Assembly (NCBI GenBank): GCA_002292025.1
Contig: DBBC01000028.1
Location: 7,761-14,031, forward strand
DNA: 6,271 nucleotides
Source: Firmicutes bacterium UBA994
GTDB taxonomy: Bacteria; Bacillota; UBA994
Direction of reading: 5' to 3'
Part shown: positions 1 to 6,271 of the stretch, in pieces
How positions within the stretch are numbered: position 1 is the stretch's first letter
How the letters are laid out: every line of letters starts with the position of its first letter
Translations under genes and position numbers: made by a program
Notes under the pieces: generated by a model
The model's input: the letters and a program-made list of their open reading frames with translations, nothing else
The model's database searches: none
What the model was told of the DNA's origin: nothing

Positions 1-67
1 GGGACGGGTGATTTTGTCCGCCAGAGGAGACACGACACTCGCGCACTACTCTTGCGTCTATATGCGC

Positions 68-77
68 GGAGGGGTGA
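68..77 (+). promoter_or_regulatory. Shine-Dalgarno of degV, selecting the TTG start
   Basis: GGAGGGGTGA lies just upstream of the TTG at 83, with 10 bases between the GGAGG core and the start. It would be too close to serve the in-frame GTG at 74, which overlaps it. It therefore supports TTG 83 as the start, giving a protein that begins MVKIVVDS, as DegV proteins usually do. Confidence 0.7.
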
Positions 78-82
78 TTTTT

Positions 83-928
83 TTGGTAAAAATAGTCGTA
101 GATAGCGCACTGAACATACCGTCAGATATGCTCGCTAAGTTCGAGATTGGTGTTGTGCCGGTCAGTCTCACCCTGGACGGCAAAAGCTATCGCGAGGGCG
201 TCGACGCCACGCGGGCAGAATTAGTGTCCCTTATCGCGCGTTCTGAATCTCTGTCCACTTCTCAGCCCTCGCCGGGTGACTTCCTCGAGGTGTATGACCA
301 ACTGGGGGGCGAGCTGGTCTCGCTCCACATTACGGCAAAAGCCAGCGGCACGCACCAGTCGGCGGTGATGGCATCCAGCATGACAAAGGCAAAGGTCACC
401 GTCTTTGACACCGCCAATGCCTCTATGGGGGGAGGGTGGCAAGCTCTAGCCGCTGCCCTGCTGGCACGCCAAGGGGCCACAACGTCCGAGATTGTTGCCA
501 AAGCAACGGCAGCCAAAGCCGAAACCGTTACTTTTCTGTCGGTACCCACCCTTAAGTACTTGTCTCGCAGCGGACGCGTTGGATTGGCCAAGGCTCTCTT
601 GGCTTCTCTCCTCTCGGTAAAGCCGATTATGACGTTTAATGATGGCGTGGTGGAAGTGGTAGCCCGCGCGCGCAGTATGACAGGCGCATGCAAAGAAATG
701 GTCAGGATGCTTAAAGACAAATATGGCACTAAGCCTTTGGCTATCGCCGTCATGCATGCTGAAGATACGGTCTTGGCGGCGCAGTTACAAGAGCTTCTCG
801 CCAAATCGCTTAATGTTCAGCTCACGCTCACCACTGAGCTGACCGCCTCTTTGGTCGTCCACGGCGGCCCGGGCACTATCGCCGTCTCTGCGATACCTTT
901 TGAGTATGTCGACGGCTTGAAGGAATAA
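83..928 (+). CDS. degV: DegV family protein (fatty-acid-binding)
   Basis: This is a soluble cytoplasmic DegV protein of 281 residues, the usual length. Members bind a long-chain fatty acid, and several act as FakB subunits that present it to the FakA kinase for phosphorylation and entry into phospholipid synthesis. Visible family marks are the N-terminal KIVVDSALNIP (3-13), STSQPSP (58-64), SGTHQSA (88-94, a ligand-contacting loop), DTANASMGGG (109-118), FLSVPTLKYLSRSGRV (151-166), SLLSVKPIM (175-183) and a C-terminal HGGPGT. The reading frame is open further upstream to a GTG at 8, but the extra 25 residues look unlike the family, and a good SD precedes TTG 83. No fakA (DAK-domain) gene is in view, so the FakB role is inferred from the family. 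The gene stands apart from the next one, separated by a repeat-rich gap. Confidence 0.93.
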   Translation: MVKIVVDSALNIPSDMLAKFEIGVVPVSLTLDGKSYREGVDATRAELVSLIARSESLSTSQPSPGDFLEVYDQLGGELVSLHITAKASGTHQSAVMASSMTKAKVTVFDTANASMGGGWQALAAALLARQGATTSEIVAKATAAKAETVTFLSVPTLKYLSRSGRVGLAKALLASLLSVKPIMTFNDGVVEVVARARSMTGACKEMVRMLKDKYGTKPLAIAVMHAEDTVLAAQLQELLAKSLNVQLTLTTELTASLVVHGGPGTIAVSAIPFEYVDGLKE

Positions 929-975
929 CGCGCCGCTACTGATTGCGCGCTCAGGGCTTGCCACATGGCAGTTGT

Positions 976-1015
976 GAAGCAAAAGGCTCCGTCCCTTTTG
1001 CTTCCCTTTTGCTTC
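976..1015. repeat. 11-bp tandem repeat with an inverted copy
   Basis: CCCTTTTGCTT occurs twice head to tail (993-1003 and 1004-1014). Its inverted partner GAAGCAAAAGG (976-986) can pair perfectly over 11 bp with either CCTTTTGCTTC copy (994-1004 or 1005-1015), leaving a 7-nt or 18-nt loop. The first pairing is followed by only a four-T run at 1007-1010, so as an intrinsic terminator for degV it is weak. The second copy overlaps the putative -35 of the downstream promoter, so the array could instead be an operator. Both roles are inference; the repeats themselves are plainly there. Confidence 0.6.
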
Positions 1016-1037
1016 TAGGCGAGTTGGGTGGTACAAT
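1009..1037 (+). promoter_or_regulatory. Extended -10 promoter for the membrane protein-metK unit
   Basis: TGGTACAAT (1029-1037) is a TGn extension plus a -10 hexamer matching TATAAT at five of six bases. Seventeen bases upstream lies TTGCTT (1009-1014), a poor -35 matching only its TTG. An extended -10 can compensate for a weak -35. Transcription would start near 1044, leaving a leader of about 15 bases before the SD and ATG at 1059. That leader is too short to hold a riboswitch. Confidence 0.6.
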
Positions 1038-1046
1038 GGGTGGCAT

Positions 1047-1055
1047 AGAGGTGAT
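1047..1055 (+). promoter_or_regulatory. Shine-Dalgarno of the membrane protein gene
   Basis: AGAGGTGAT is a near-perfect match to the anti-SD complement. It sits 7 bases from GAGG to the ATG at 1059. The overlapping in-frame GTG at 1056 is too close, so ATG 1059 is preferred. Confidence 0.7.
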
Positions 1056-1058
1056 GTG

Positions 1059-1907
1059 ATGACAGAGGCCTTGATTGCCTGCGTGCTGCGAGCCCACAAA
1101 ACCGTGCGCACACATATGGTGGCAGTGTGGTTCCCTGCGCTGTTTAGCGTGACGATGTTTGTATTGTTCCTGCTCGCTGCGGTGATACTAATCCTGCCTA
1201 TAGTGCCTGACATCTTTACCAGACCTCCGGCCGCCTTGGCTTCGCCCGCAGTTTTGCGCGCTCTTTTCCCCCGCATTCTTTTGCTGCTGGCTTTAGCCGT
1301 ACCGCTAACTGTGGTCACTGATGCCGGCACTTTGTATATTCAGGCCCAAGCTGTTAAAGGGCAGCCCGTTGACACAGGGCACTTTTACCTTGGCATCCGC
1401 AAACTATCTTGGTGTTTAGTTGCCGGCAGAGTCATAGAGATATTGATTTACTTGTTGCTGTTTGCACCCATGTTGGTGACCATGGCAAGAAGGGTACTAG
1501 AGCTCGCCGGGCCGGAAGGCCAGCTTTTGCTTGTACCCGAGGAGCCGATATTCCGCGCCTTTATGGACTTGTTGCCCTTGGTTTTACTGAGCGTGTTGCT
1601 GTACGTTGCCGCCGGTGTGTTAATGGGTATGTGGACGCGCGTGCTGGCGCTACGGGAACTGCCCATCTTGCGTGCACTCCTCGCCGGTATCGCGTTCGCC
1701 AGCGCGCATTTTTTTGCCATTTTACTGGTATTTATCGGCCAGTGGGTGCTTGGCACTTTGCTGGCACGTCTGCTTGGGCAGGGGGAGTTAGGCGTACTCA
1801 TCGGGCAAGGTCTCGCATATCTCCTGCGCGTCTATGCGGGGATGACGCTAATGCACTTCTATGAACTACGCGCTGATGCATCTAAGCAGCAAAGGGAGGC
1901 CAATTAG
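1059..1907 (+). CDS. Hypothetical six-helix integral membrane protein upstream of metK
   Basis: I do not recognise this 282-residue protein confidently. By eye it has six hydrophobic segments (about residues 24-50, 69-93, 117-141, 168-192, 205-232 and 243-268). A basic N-terminus (R11, H13, K14, R17) suggests it faces the cytoplasm. The stretch after the second helix, roughly GTLYIQAQAVKGQPVDTG (90-107), followed by an amphipathic segment, resembles the layout of DUF975/YciC-like and related six-helix families. That likeness is impressionistic. No catalytic motif, signal-peptide cleavage site or transporter signature is visible. The gene probably starts an operon from the promoter at 1009-1037, and its stop codon is 5 bp before metK, so the two are likely co-transcribed. 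A SAM-related role would be guilt by association only. Confidence 0.8.
   Translation: MTEALIACVLRAHKTVRTHMVAVWFPALFSVTMFVLFLLAAVILILPIVPDIFTRPPAALASPAVLRALFPRILLLLALAVPLTVVTDAGTLYIQAQAVKGQPVDTGHFYLGIRKLSWCLVAGRVIEILIYLLLFAPMLVTMARRVLELAGPEGQLLLVPEEPIFRAFMDLLPLVLLSVLLYVAAGVLMGMWTRVLALRELPILRALLAGIAFASAHFFAILLVFIGQWVLGTLLARLLGQGELGVLIGQGLAYLLRVYAGMTLMHFYELRADASKQQREAN
1894..1899 (+). promoter_or_regulatory. Probable Shine-Dalgarno of metK
   Basis: GGGAGG lies inside the last codons of the upstream gene, 13 bases before the metK ATG, which is longer than usual. The upstream stop codon falls between the SD and the start, so ribosomes finishing the membrane protein would end next to the metK start. 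This suggests translational coupling. Confidence 0.5.
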
Positions 1908-1912
1908 CAGGT

Positions 1913-3097
1913 ATGCGACACTTCTTTACTTCAGAATCAGTGACAGAGGGACACCCCGACAAAATCTGCGACCAAATCGCCGATGCCGTCCTAGACGCCA
2001 TTCTCACCCAAGACAGCACCGCCCGCGTAGCGTGTGAAACCGCGGTCACCACAGGGTTAGTCTTAGTAATGGGTGAAATTTCTACGACTTGCTACGTTGA
2101 CATACCGCGCCTAGTGCGCGACACCGTGCGCGAAATTGGCTACACGCGCGCTAAATATGGCTTTGACGCCGAGACTTGCGCCGTGATTACATCGATCGAC
2201 GAGCAGTCGCCCGATATTGCCCAAGGGGTAGACCGTGCGCTCGAGCAACGGGAAGGCGGCGAGGCGCCAGACCAAGCCTCAGGTACGGGTGCCGGTGACC
2301 AAGGCATGATGTTTGGCTATGCCTGCACCGAGACGGCAGAACTTATGCCTCTCCCGATTAGCCTAGCGCACAGTTTAGCGCGGCGCCTGAGCGCCGCGCG
2401 CAAAGAGCGCATCCTCCCCTATTTGCGTCCCGACGGCAAGACCCAAGTCACGGTCGAGTACGAGGGCCATCGACCCGTGCGCGTCGATACGGTCGTGGTG
2501 TCGGCGCAGCATAAGCCCGAGGTTGCGCTTGCGACTATTCGCGAAGATATTATAGCCCACGTTGTGCGTCACGCTATCCCCGCTCATTGGCTTGATCAAA
2601 AAACGAAGTTTCTCATTAACCCCACCGGGCGCTTTGTCGTGGGCGGGCCGCAGGGTGACAGCGGGTTGACCGGGCGCAAAATCATGGTCGATACATACGG
2701 CGGCGCCGCTCGCCACGGCGGCGGTTCTTTTTCCGGCAAGGACCCCACCAAGGTTGACAGGTCAGCCGCATACGCCACCCGCTATGTAGCGAAAAACATA
2801 GTGGCGGCGGGGTTAGCACAGCGCTGTGAACTGCAAGTCGCCTATGCCATTGGCGTAGCCAGGCCCGTTTCCATTATGGTAGATACGTTTGGCACGGGGG
2901 CGGTGAGCGAGGAGAAACTAGCCCAGATTATAGCGCGACACTTTGACTTGCGCCCGGCCGCCATCATCGCGCACCTAAATCTCAGGGCACCGATATATCG
3001 GCAAGTGGCGGCTTATGGCCACATGGGACGGCCTGACCTCACTCTCCCATGGGAACGTCTCGACAAAATAACGGAACTGAAGCAGTATCTTACGTAG
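1913..3097 (+). CDS. metK: S-adenosylmethionine synthetase (methionine adenosyltransferase)
   Basis: The enzyme makes S-adenosylmethionine from ATP and methionine, releasing phosphate and pyrophosphate, in the cytoplasm. At 394 residues it has the usual full length. Signatures are intact: TSESVTEGHPDKICDQ (6-21, with catalytic H14 and metal-binding D16), GAGDQGMMFGYA (126-137, signature 1), the GDSGLTGRK segment (248-256), TYGGAARHGGGSFSGKD (261-277, signature 2) and DPTKVDRSAAY running on from it. The start is fixed by the family-typical N-terminus. The gene is tightly coupled to an upstream membrane protein and followed by a 95-bp gap before recD2. I see no SAM-responsive leader, although metK in many Bacillota carries an S-box riboswitch. 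Confidence 0.98.
   Translation: MRHFFTSESVTEGHPDKICDQIADAVLDAILTQDSTARVACETAVTTGLVLVMGEISTTCYVDIPRLVRDTVREIGYTRAKYGFDAETCAVITSIDEQSPDIAQGVDRALEQREGGEAPDQASGTGAGDQGMMFGYACTETAELMPLPISLAHSLARRLSAARKERILPYLRPDGKTQVTVEYEGHRPVRVDTVVVSAQHKPEVALATIREDIIAHVVRHAIPAHWLDQKTKFLINPTGRFVVGGPQGDSGLTGRKIMVDTYGGAARHGGGSFSGKDPTKVDRSAAYATRYVAKNIVAAGLAQRCELQVAYAIGVARPVSIMVDTFGTGAVSEEKLAQIIARHFDLRPAAIIAHLNLRAPIYRQVAAYGHMGRPDLTLPWERLDKITELKQYLT
2378..2399. repeat. 9-bp all-GC inverted repeat inside metK
   Basis: GCGCGGCGC (2378-2386) and GCGCCGCGC (2391-2399) are perfect inverted copies separated by CTGA. The hairpin would form in the mRNA over codons for ARRLSAAR. No T-run follows, so it is not a terminator. It may simply reflect GC-rich Arg and Ala codons on both sides. 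Confidence 0.5.
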
Positions 3098-3157
3098 TTG
3101 GTCGCCACTGGCTCTCAGCCGAAAGGTGCCTAAACAGTCAGCAGCAGGAACTACACC

Positions 3158-3186
3158 CCACCTGTCAAATATAGCAGATGAGGTGG
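3158..3186 (+). promoter_or_regulatory. recD2 Shine-Dalgarno within a possible hairpin
   Basis: GAGGTGG (3180-3186) is a good SD ending 6 bases before TTG 3193. Its AGGTGG is exactly complementary to CCACCT at 3158-3163, with a 17-base AT-rich loop. If this stem forms it would hide the ribosome site. The SD lies downstream of the ATG at 3178, which argues against that ATG being the start. Confidence 0.4.
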
Positions 3187-3192
3187 ACGCTG

Positions 3193-5358
3193 TTGTTGCA
3201 GATTAAGGGTGCTATTGAGCGAGTAGTTTTTCACAACCAAGCTAACCACTACAGTGTACTGCGCTTTAGATTGCGCGATAACCAGATTATCACCGTCGTA
3301 GGCAGCATTCCTAACCCTGCCGCCGGGAAAGAGCTTGAACTAACGGGAGAGTACACCTCGCACCCGCAGTACGGCAAGCAGTTTGCGGTCACTTCGCACG
3401 TCGAGAAAGCACCGCTAGAGGTCGCAGGCATAGAAAAATACTTGGCCTCAGGACTGATAAAGGGCATTGGCCCCGGCACGGCGCGAAGGCTGGTAGCCCA
3501 CTTTGGCGCCGATACCCTAAAAGTGCTGGAATACTCGCCGGAGCGGCTGCCGGAAGTGCCCGGCATAGGACAAGCGAAGCGGGAGTTGCTTCTTAAAGGG
3601 CTGTCGGGGCAGAGAGAAGTGCAGAAAGTCATGGTCTTCTTACAGGGCCACGGCATGACCCCGGCCTTCGCCGGCAGAATCTATCGCCAGTACGGCGCGG
3701 ACACCGAGGCAGCCATACGCAAGAACCCTTATCGCCTAGCGGACGACGTCTTTGGGGTTGGCTTTCGCACCGCGGACAAGCTGGCACGAGAACTCGGCTT
3801 CCTGACGGAGGAGCCGCGGCGCCTAGCGGCGGGCATTCGCTTTGTGTTGAGTGAAGCAGAAAACAGCGGACACTGCTATCTGCCCTTAAACGTGCTAGAG
3901 CAACAGGCCAGCGAGACGCTCGAAGTCCCACCCGCACTGATCCCGCCCATAGTCGAGAACTTAGTCCAAAGCAAACACCTCGTGCGCCTCATGCAGGGGG
4001 AAGAAACCCGTATCTACCGTAGGCCCGTCTACGCTGCGGAAGCCGCCGTCGCCGCCAAGTTGCGCGACCTCAGCCGCTTGCCGGTGCCTTTCTTGAGTGA
4101 AAGCCTAGACGCTACGCTGGCGGCGTTCACGGAGCGGCACGGGATCACCTTAGTCGAGGCGCAGCGGGCAGCGGTTGTTACCGCCCTGAACCACGGCGTG
4201 ACGGTCATCACGGGCGGCCCGGGCACGGGGAAGACAACACTGGTTAAGGCCCTCCTCCATATTTGCGATGCACGACAGTGGTCAGTGTATTTGGCCGCAC
4301 CCACGGGTCGGGCTGCCAAGCGCCTGCACGAGGCAACCGGACGGGAGGCCAAGACTGTCCATCGCCTGTTGGAGTACACTCCACACGCGGAGCACAGCCC
4401 CTTTGCGCGCCATGAAGAAAACCCTCTCCGCTGTGACCTACTGGTGCTCGACGAATCCTCGATGATGGATCTGACGCTGATGTATCATTTGCTGAGAGCA
4501 ATACCTTTAGGCTGCCGTTTGGTATTGGTGGGTGATGTCGATCAACTGCCGCCGGTGGGAGCCGGTAACGTCCTGCGGGATATCATCGCCACAGGGCTTA
4601 TGCCAACTGTACGGCTGGAGGTCATCTTCCGCCAAGCCAGAGAGAGCCTAATTGTAGCTAACGCTCACCGTATCAACCGCGGGGAGTTCCCTTACTTAGC
4701 TACTAACCGGCGCGACTTTTGGTTTATGGCGCAGGATGACCCAGAAAAAGTTGTCGCCCAAGTTTTAGAGGTTGTAGGGCAGCGTCTGCCCAAGCTGTAC
4801 CGCTATCACCCCATTTTAGACATCCAAGTGTTAAGTCCGATGCGCCGCACCGTCACCGGCGTAGACAATCTGAATCTTATCTTGCAACAGGCACTTAACC
4901 CGCCCTCGCCCGGCAAAGGCGAAGTACAGACCGCTGGCGGTATTTTTCGCCTAGGCGATAAAGTAATGCAAATTCGCAACAATTACACGCGTTTCGTATA
5001 TAATGGAGACGTAGGCAATATTGCCGCCATCGAGGGCGAAGACGGCGAGATTACCGTAGCTTATCCCGACCGCAATGTCGTTTACGACTTGACGGATCTG
5101 TCCGAGCTTACGCTGGCCTATGCCTCTACCGTGCACAAGAGCCAAGGCAGCGAGTACCGGGCGGTGGTATTGCCCTTTACCACGCAGCACTACGTAATGT
5201 TGCAGCGCAACCTGCTCTACACTGCCATTACGCGCGCGCGCGAACTGGTGGTTATCGTCGGCAGCAAAAAGGCGGTGGCCATTGCCGTGAAGAACAGCAA
5301 GGTGGAGCAGCGTCACACCGGCCTCGCCACGCTGCTTGCGCAGGCGTGGTTACTGTAG
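3193..5358 (+). CDS. recD2: RecD2-type ATP-dependent DNA helicase (RecD/TraA family)
   Basis: This is a superfamily 1B 5'-3' DNA helicase of 721 residues, near the length of Deinococcus RecD2. RecD2 proteins act without RecBC in DNA repair and replication-fork processing. Domains in order: an N-terminal OB-like region (about 1-75); helix-hairpin-helix repeats with GIGPGTARRL (91-100), VPGIGQAKREL (122-132) and VFGVGFRTADKL (186-197); then the helicase core. Core motifs are GGPGTGKTT (341-349, Walker A Lys347), VLDESSMMD (418-426, Walker B), GDVDQLPPVGAG (447-458), VIFRQ (477-481), VHKSQGSE (647-654) and YTAITRAR (676-683, with the probable arginine finger). All look intact. I chose TTG 3193 because the SD GAGGTGG precedes it; an in-frame ATG at 3178 lacks an SD and would add five residues. 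Its stop overlaps the comF start. No adjacent recB or recC is seen. Confidence 0.95.
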   Translation: MLQIKGAIERVVFHNQANHYSVLRFRLRDNQIITVVGSIPNPAAGKELELTGEYTSHPQYGKQFAVTSHVEKAPLEVAGIEKYLASGLIKGIGPGTARRLVAHFGADTLKVLEYSPERLPEVPGIGQAKRELLLKGLSGQREVQKVMVFLQGHGMTPAFAGRIYRQYGADTEAAIRKNPYRLADDVFGVGFRTADKLARELGFLTEEPRRLAAGIRFVLSEAENSGHCYLPLNVLEQQASETLEVPPALIPPIVENLVQSKHLVRLMQGEETRIYRRPVYAAEAAVAAKLRDLSRLPVPFLSESLDATLAAFTERHGITLVEAQRAAVVTALNHGVTVITGGPGTGKTTLVKALLHICDARQWSVYLAAPTGRAAKRLHEATGREAKTVHRLLEYTPHAEHSPFARHEENPLRCDLLVLDESSMMDLTLMYHLLRAIPLGCRLVLVGDVDQLPPVGAGNVLRDIIATGLMPTVRLEVIFRQARESLIVANAHRINRGEFPYLATNRRDFWFMAQDDPEKVVAQVLEVVGQRLPKLYRYHPILDIQVLSPMRRTVTGVDNLNLILQQALNPPSPGKGEVQTAGGIFRLGDKVMQIRNNYTRFVYNGDVGNIAAIEGEDGEITVAYPDRNVVYDLTDLSELTLAYASTVHKSQGSEYRAVVLPFTTQHYVMLQRNLLYTAITRARELVVIVGSKKAVAIAVKNSKVEQRHTGLATLLAQAWLL

Positions 5359-6008
5359 TGAAGTGGCTGTTGGAGCTGCTCCTTCCACCGCGCGCACGGT
5401 GCGCCATTTGTGGTAAGCCCGGCCAAGCAAGCGTTTGCACACCCTGTACAGCCGACATCGCCGCTTTTCAGCGCTTGCAGAGCACTGGGCTTGTCAAACT
5501 ACTAGGCCAAGGCAAAGTCTTAGCGCTCCTGCCCTACGAAGGAGCCGTGCGCAGGCGCATCCATCGCCTTAAATTTGCCAATAGCCCGGCTATCGCGCGC
5601 GCGCTGGCGCAAGCCTTCGCCAGAGCCGAGGTGTTGCCAACTTGCGGGGTCGACTTGGTTACGGCAGTGCCCATGCACAGGGCCAGATACTTAGAGAGAG
5701 GATACAACCAAGCGGAGCTGCTGGGAAAAGAGCTGGCTGCAGTGCAAAAACTGCCGTTTAGACAGGTACTGCTGCGCACCAGATCCACCCCGCCGCAGAA
5801 TACACTAGGACGTTCCGCGCGCGCTAGGAATGTGGCCGGGGCCTTTACGGCGAGCGAAAATTTGACGGGGCGGCGCATCTTGTTGGTAGACGATGTGTGC
5901 ACTACAGGGAGCACGGTCATAGCTTGTGCCGAGGCGTTGCGCCAAGCAAATGCTCTTGATGTCGTTATTGCGGTAGTGGCGATTTCCTTGACCCGCAGTC
6001 AGGGATAA
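5358..6008 (+). CDS. comF: ComF family protein (zinc ribbon plus phosphoribosyltransferase fold)
   Basis: This is a ComFC/GntX-like protein, needed for DNA uptake in naturally competent relatives; the exact reaction is not settled. The 216 residues comprise an N-terminal zinc-ribbon with paired cysteines (C15, C18, C27, C30), then a type I phosphoribosyltransferase domain with YLERGYNQAELLG (111-123), the R-x-R-x-T-x2-Q stretch near 140-147, RNVAGAF (157-163) and the PRPP-binding ILLVDDVCTTGST (174-186). The GTG at 5358 is preferred because the protein then begins MKWLLELLLPPR, as is usual, and because its first base is the last base of the recD2 stop (TAGTG). A GTG at 5346 in the same frame is possible and adds four residues. 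No clear independent SD is seen, so translation probably depends on recD2. Other com genes are not in view. Confidence 0.92.
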   Translation: MKWLLELLLPPRARCAICGKPGQASVCTPCTADIAAFQRLQSTGLVKLLGQGKVLALLPYEGAVRRRIHRLKFANSPAIARALAQAFARAEVLPTCGVDLVTAVPMHRARYLERGYNQAELLGKELAAVQKLPFRQVLLRTRSTPPQNTLGRSARARNVAGAFTASENLTGRRILLVDDVCTTGSTVIACAEALRQANALDVVIAVVAISLTRSQG

Positions 6009-6030
6009 CAATGGTATGGAAACAACATAT

Positions 6031-6036
6031 AGGAGG
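6031..6036 (+). promoter_or_regulatory. Shine-Dalgarno of the cold-shock gene
   Basis: AGGAGG is a perfect core SD, 8 bases before the ATG at 6045. It is the strongest ribosome site in the window, in keeping with a gene usually expressed at a high level. Confidence 0.85.
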
Positions 6037-6044
6037 TTATTGGC

Positions 6045-6248
6045 ATGAAGCAACAGGGCAAAGTTAAATGGTTTAGTCAGCAGAAAGGGTTTGGTTTTAT
6101 TACCACCAACGCGGGGCAGGATGTCTTCGTTCATTTCTCGGCTATCGTCGGCGAAGGTTTTAAGTCGCTCGAAGAAGGCCAAGACGTAGAATTCGAAGTC
6201 ATGGACGGGCCGCGCGGCCCGCAAGCCGCTAACGTCACTAGGAAGTAA
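6045..6248 (+). CDS. csp: Cold-shock-domain protein (CspA/CspB family)
   Basis: This 67-residue single-domain protein binds single-stranded RNA and DNA and acts as an RNA chaperone that melts mRNA structure, often during cold or growth transitions. Its length is typical. Visible marks are GKVKWF (5-10), RNP1 KGFGFI (14-19), RNP2 VFVHF (27-31), HFSAI (30-34) and the C-terminal GPRGPQAANV (55-64). It follows comF by 36 bases with its own perfect SD. I found no convincing promoter in that short gap, although one could lie within the end of comF. No long cold-shock-type 5' leader is present if transcription starts in the gap. The next gene is beyond the window. Confidence 0.97.
   Translation: MKQQGKVKWFSQQKGFGFITTNAGQDVFVHFSAIVGEGFKSLEEGQDVEFEVMDGPRGPQAANVTRK
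6206..6221. repeat. 16-bp perfect palindrome near the 3' end of the cold-shock gene
   Basis: CGGGCCGCGCGGCCCG reads the same on both strands. In the mRNA it could fold as a 6-bp stem with a GCGC loop, close to the stop codon. It encodes the conserved GPRGP motif, so codon choice alone may explain it. No T-run follows. Confidence 0.5.
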
Positions 6249-6271
6249 ATCAGGGGCTAAGGCACTAAATA

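Noticed and set aside
1..105. Open frame from the window edge to TAG at 103-105 as the tail of an upstream gene
   Set aside because: It is short, has no recognisable sequence, would overlap degV by 23 bases, and the degV frame is also open to the edge. It cannot be decided here.
262..804. Long antisense open frame across degV, and similar antisense frames across the other genes
   Set aside because: They lie wholly opposite well-identified genes, lack SD sequences and family-like composition, and are expected from GC-rich codon use.
863..876. Fourteen-base identity between degV and recD2 (again at 4213-4226)
   Set aside because: Both copies encode GGPGT-like motifs with the same preferred codons in different proteins. 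This is convergence of codon use and not a repeat element.
3109..3121. Small stem GGCT-CTC-AGCC after metK as a terminator
   Set aside because: Only four pairs with a 3-base loop and no T-run.
3178..3192. ATG at 3178 as the recD2 start
   Set aside because: No SD upstream, and a good SD (3180-3186) lies downstream, pointing to TTG 3193. The difference is five residues, so it cannot be excluded.
6003..6012. GGATAACAAT resembling part of the lac operator
   Set aside because: It spans the comF stop codon, has no symmetric partner half, and no related regulator is in view. A short match is expected by chance.
5988..6020. Promoter for the cold-shock gene using TTGACC at 5988-5993
   Set aside because: The -35 is good, but the candidate -10 boxes are spaced 13 (AACAAT) or 21 (TATGGA) bases away, both outside the normal range.

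Overview
The window looks like an ordinary, gene-dense stretch of chromosome from a Gram-positive, low-to-mid-GC-lineage bacterium (Bacillota; a Clostridia or Peptococcaceae-like relative is my best guess). This rests on the gene set (DegV, MetK, RecD2, ComF and a cold-shock protein, all on the + strand), on Shine-Dalgarno (SD) sequences close to AGGAGGTGAT, on an extended -10 promoter, and on TTG and GTG starts. The GC content is higher than in most clostridia. The species cannot be named from the sequence alone. I see no sign of phage, transposon, CRISPR, tRNA or rRNA.

Layout, left to right. A DegV-family fatty-acid-binding protein (83-928, TTG start) comes first. A 130-bp gap follows, holding an 11-bp tandem repeat plus its inverted copy and an extended -10 promoter. 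That promoter probably drives an unrecognised six-helix membrane protein (1059-1907), whose stop codon lies 5 bp before metK, S-adenosylmethionine synthetase (1913-3097). After a 95-bp gap with no convincing terminator comes recD2, the RecD-like DNA helicase (3193-5358, probable TTG start, with its SD inside a possible hairpin). The recD2 stop codon shares one base with the probable start of comF (5358-6008), a zinc-ribbon plus phosphoribosyltransferase-fold protein of the competence family. A cold-shock-domain protein (6045-6248) with a strong SD closes the window.

Functionally there are three loose groups: lipid handling (DegV), methyl-donor supply (metK and its unknown membrane partner), and DNA repair or uptake (recD2 and comF), followed by an RNA chaperone. 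All named proteins have intact motifs and near-typical lengths. No clearly new system is visible. The points most worth a second look are the unknown membrane protein coupled to metK, the repeat array overlapping its promoter, and the tight recD2-comF overlap.
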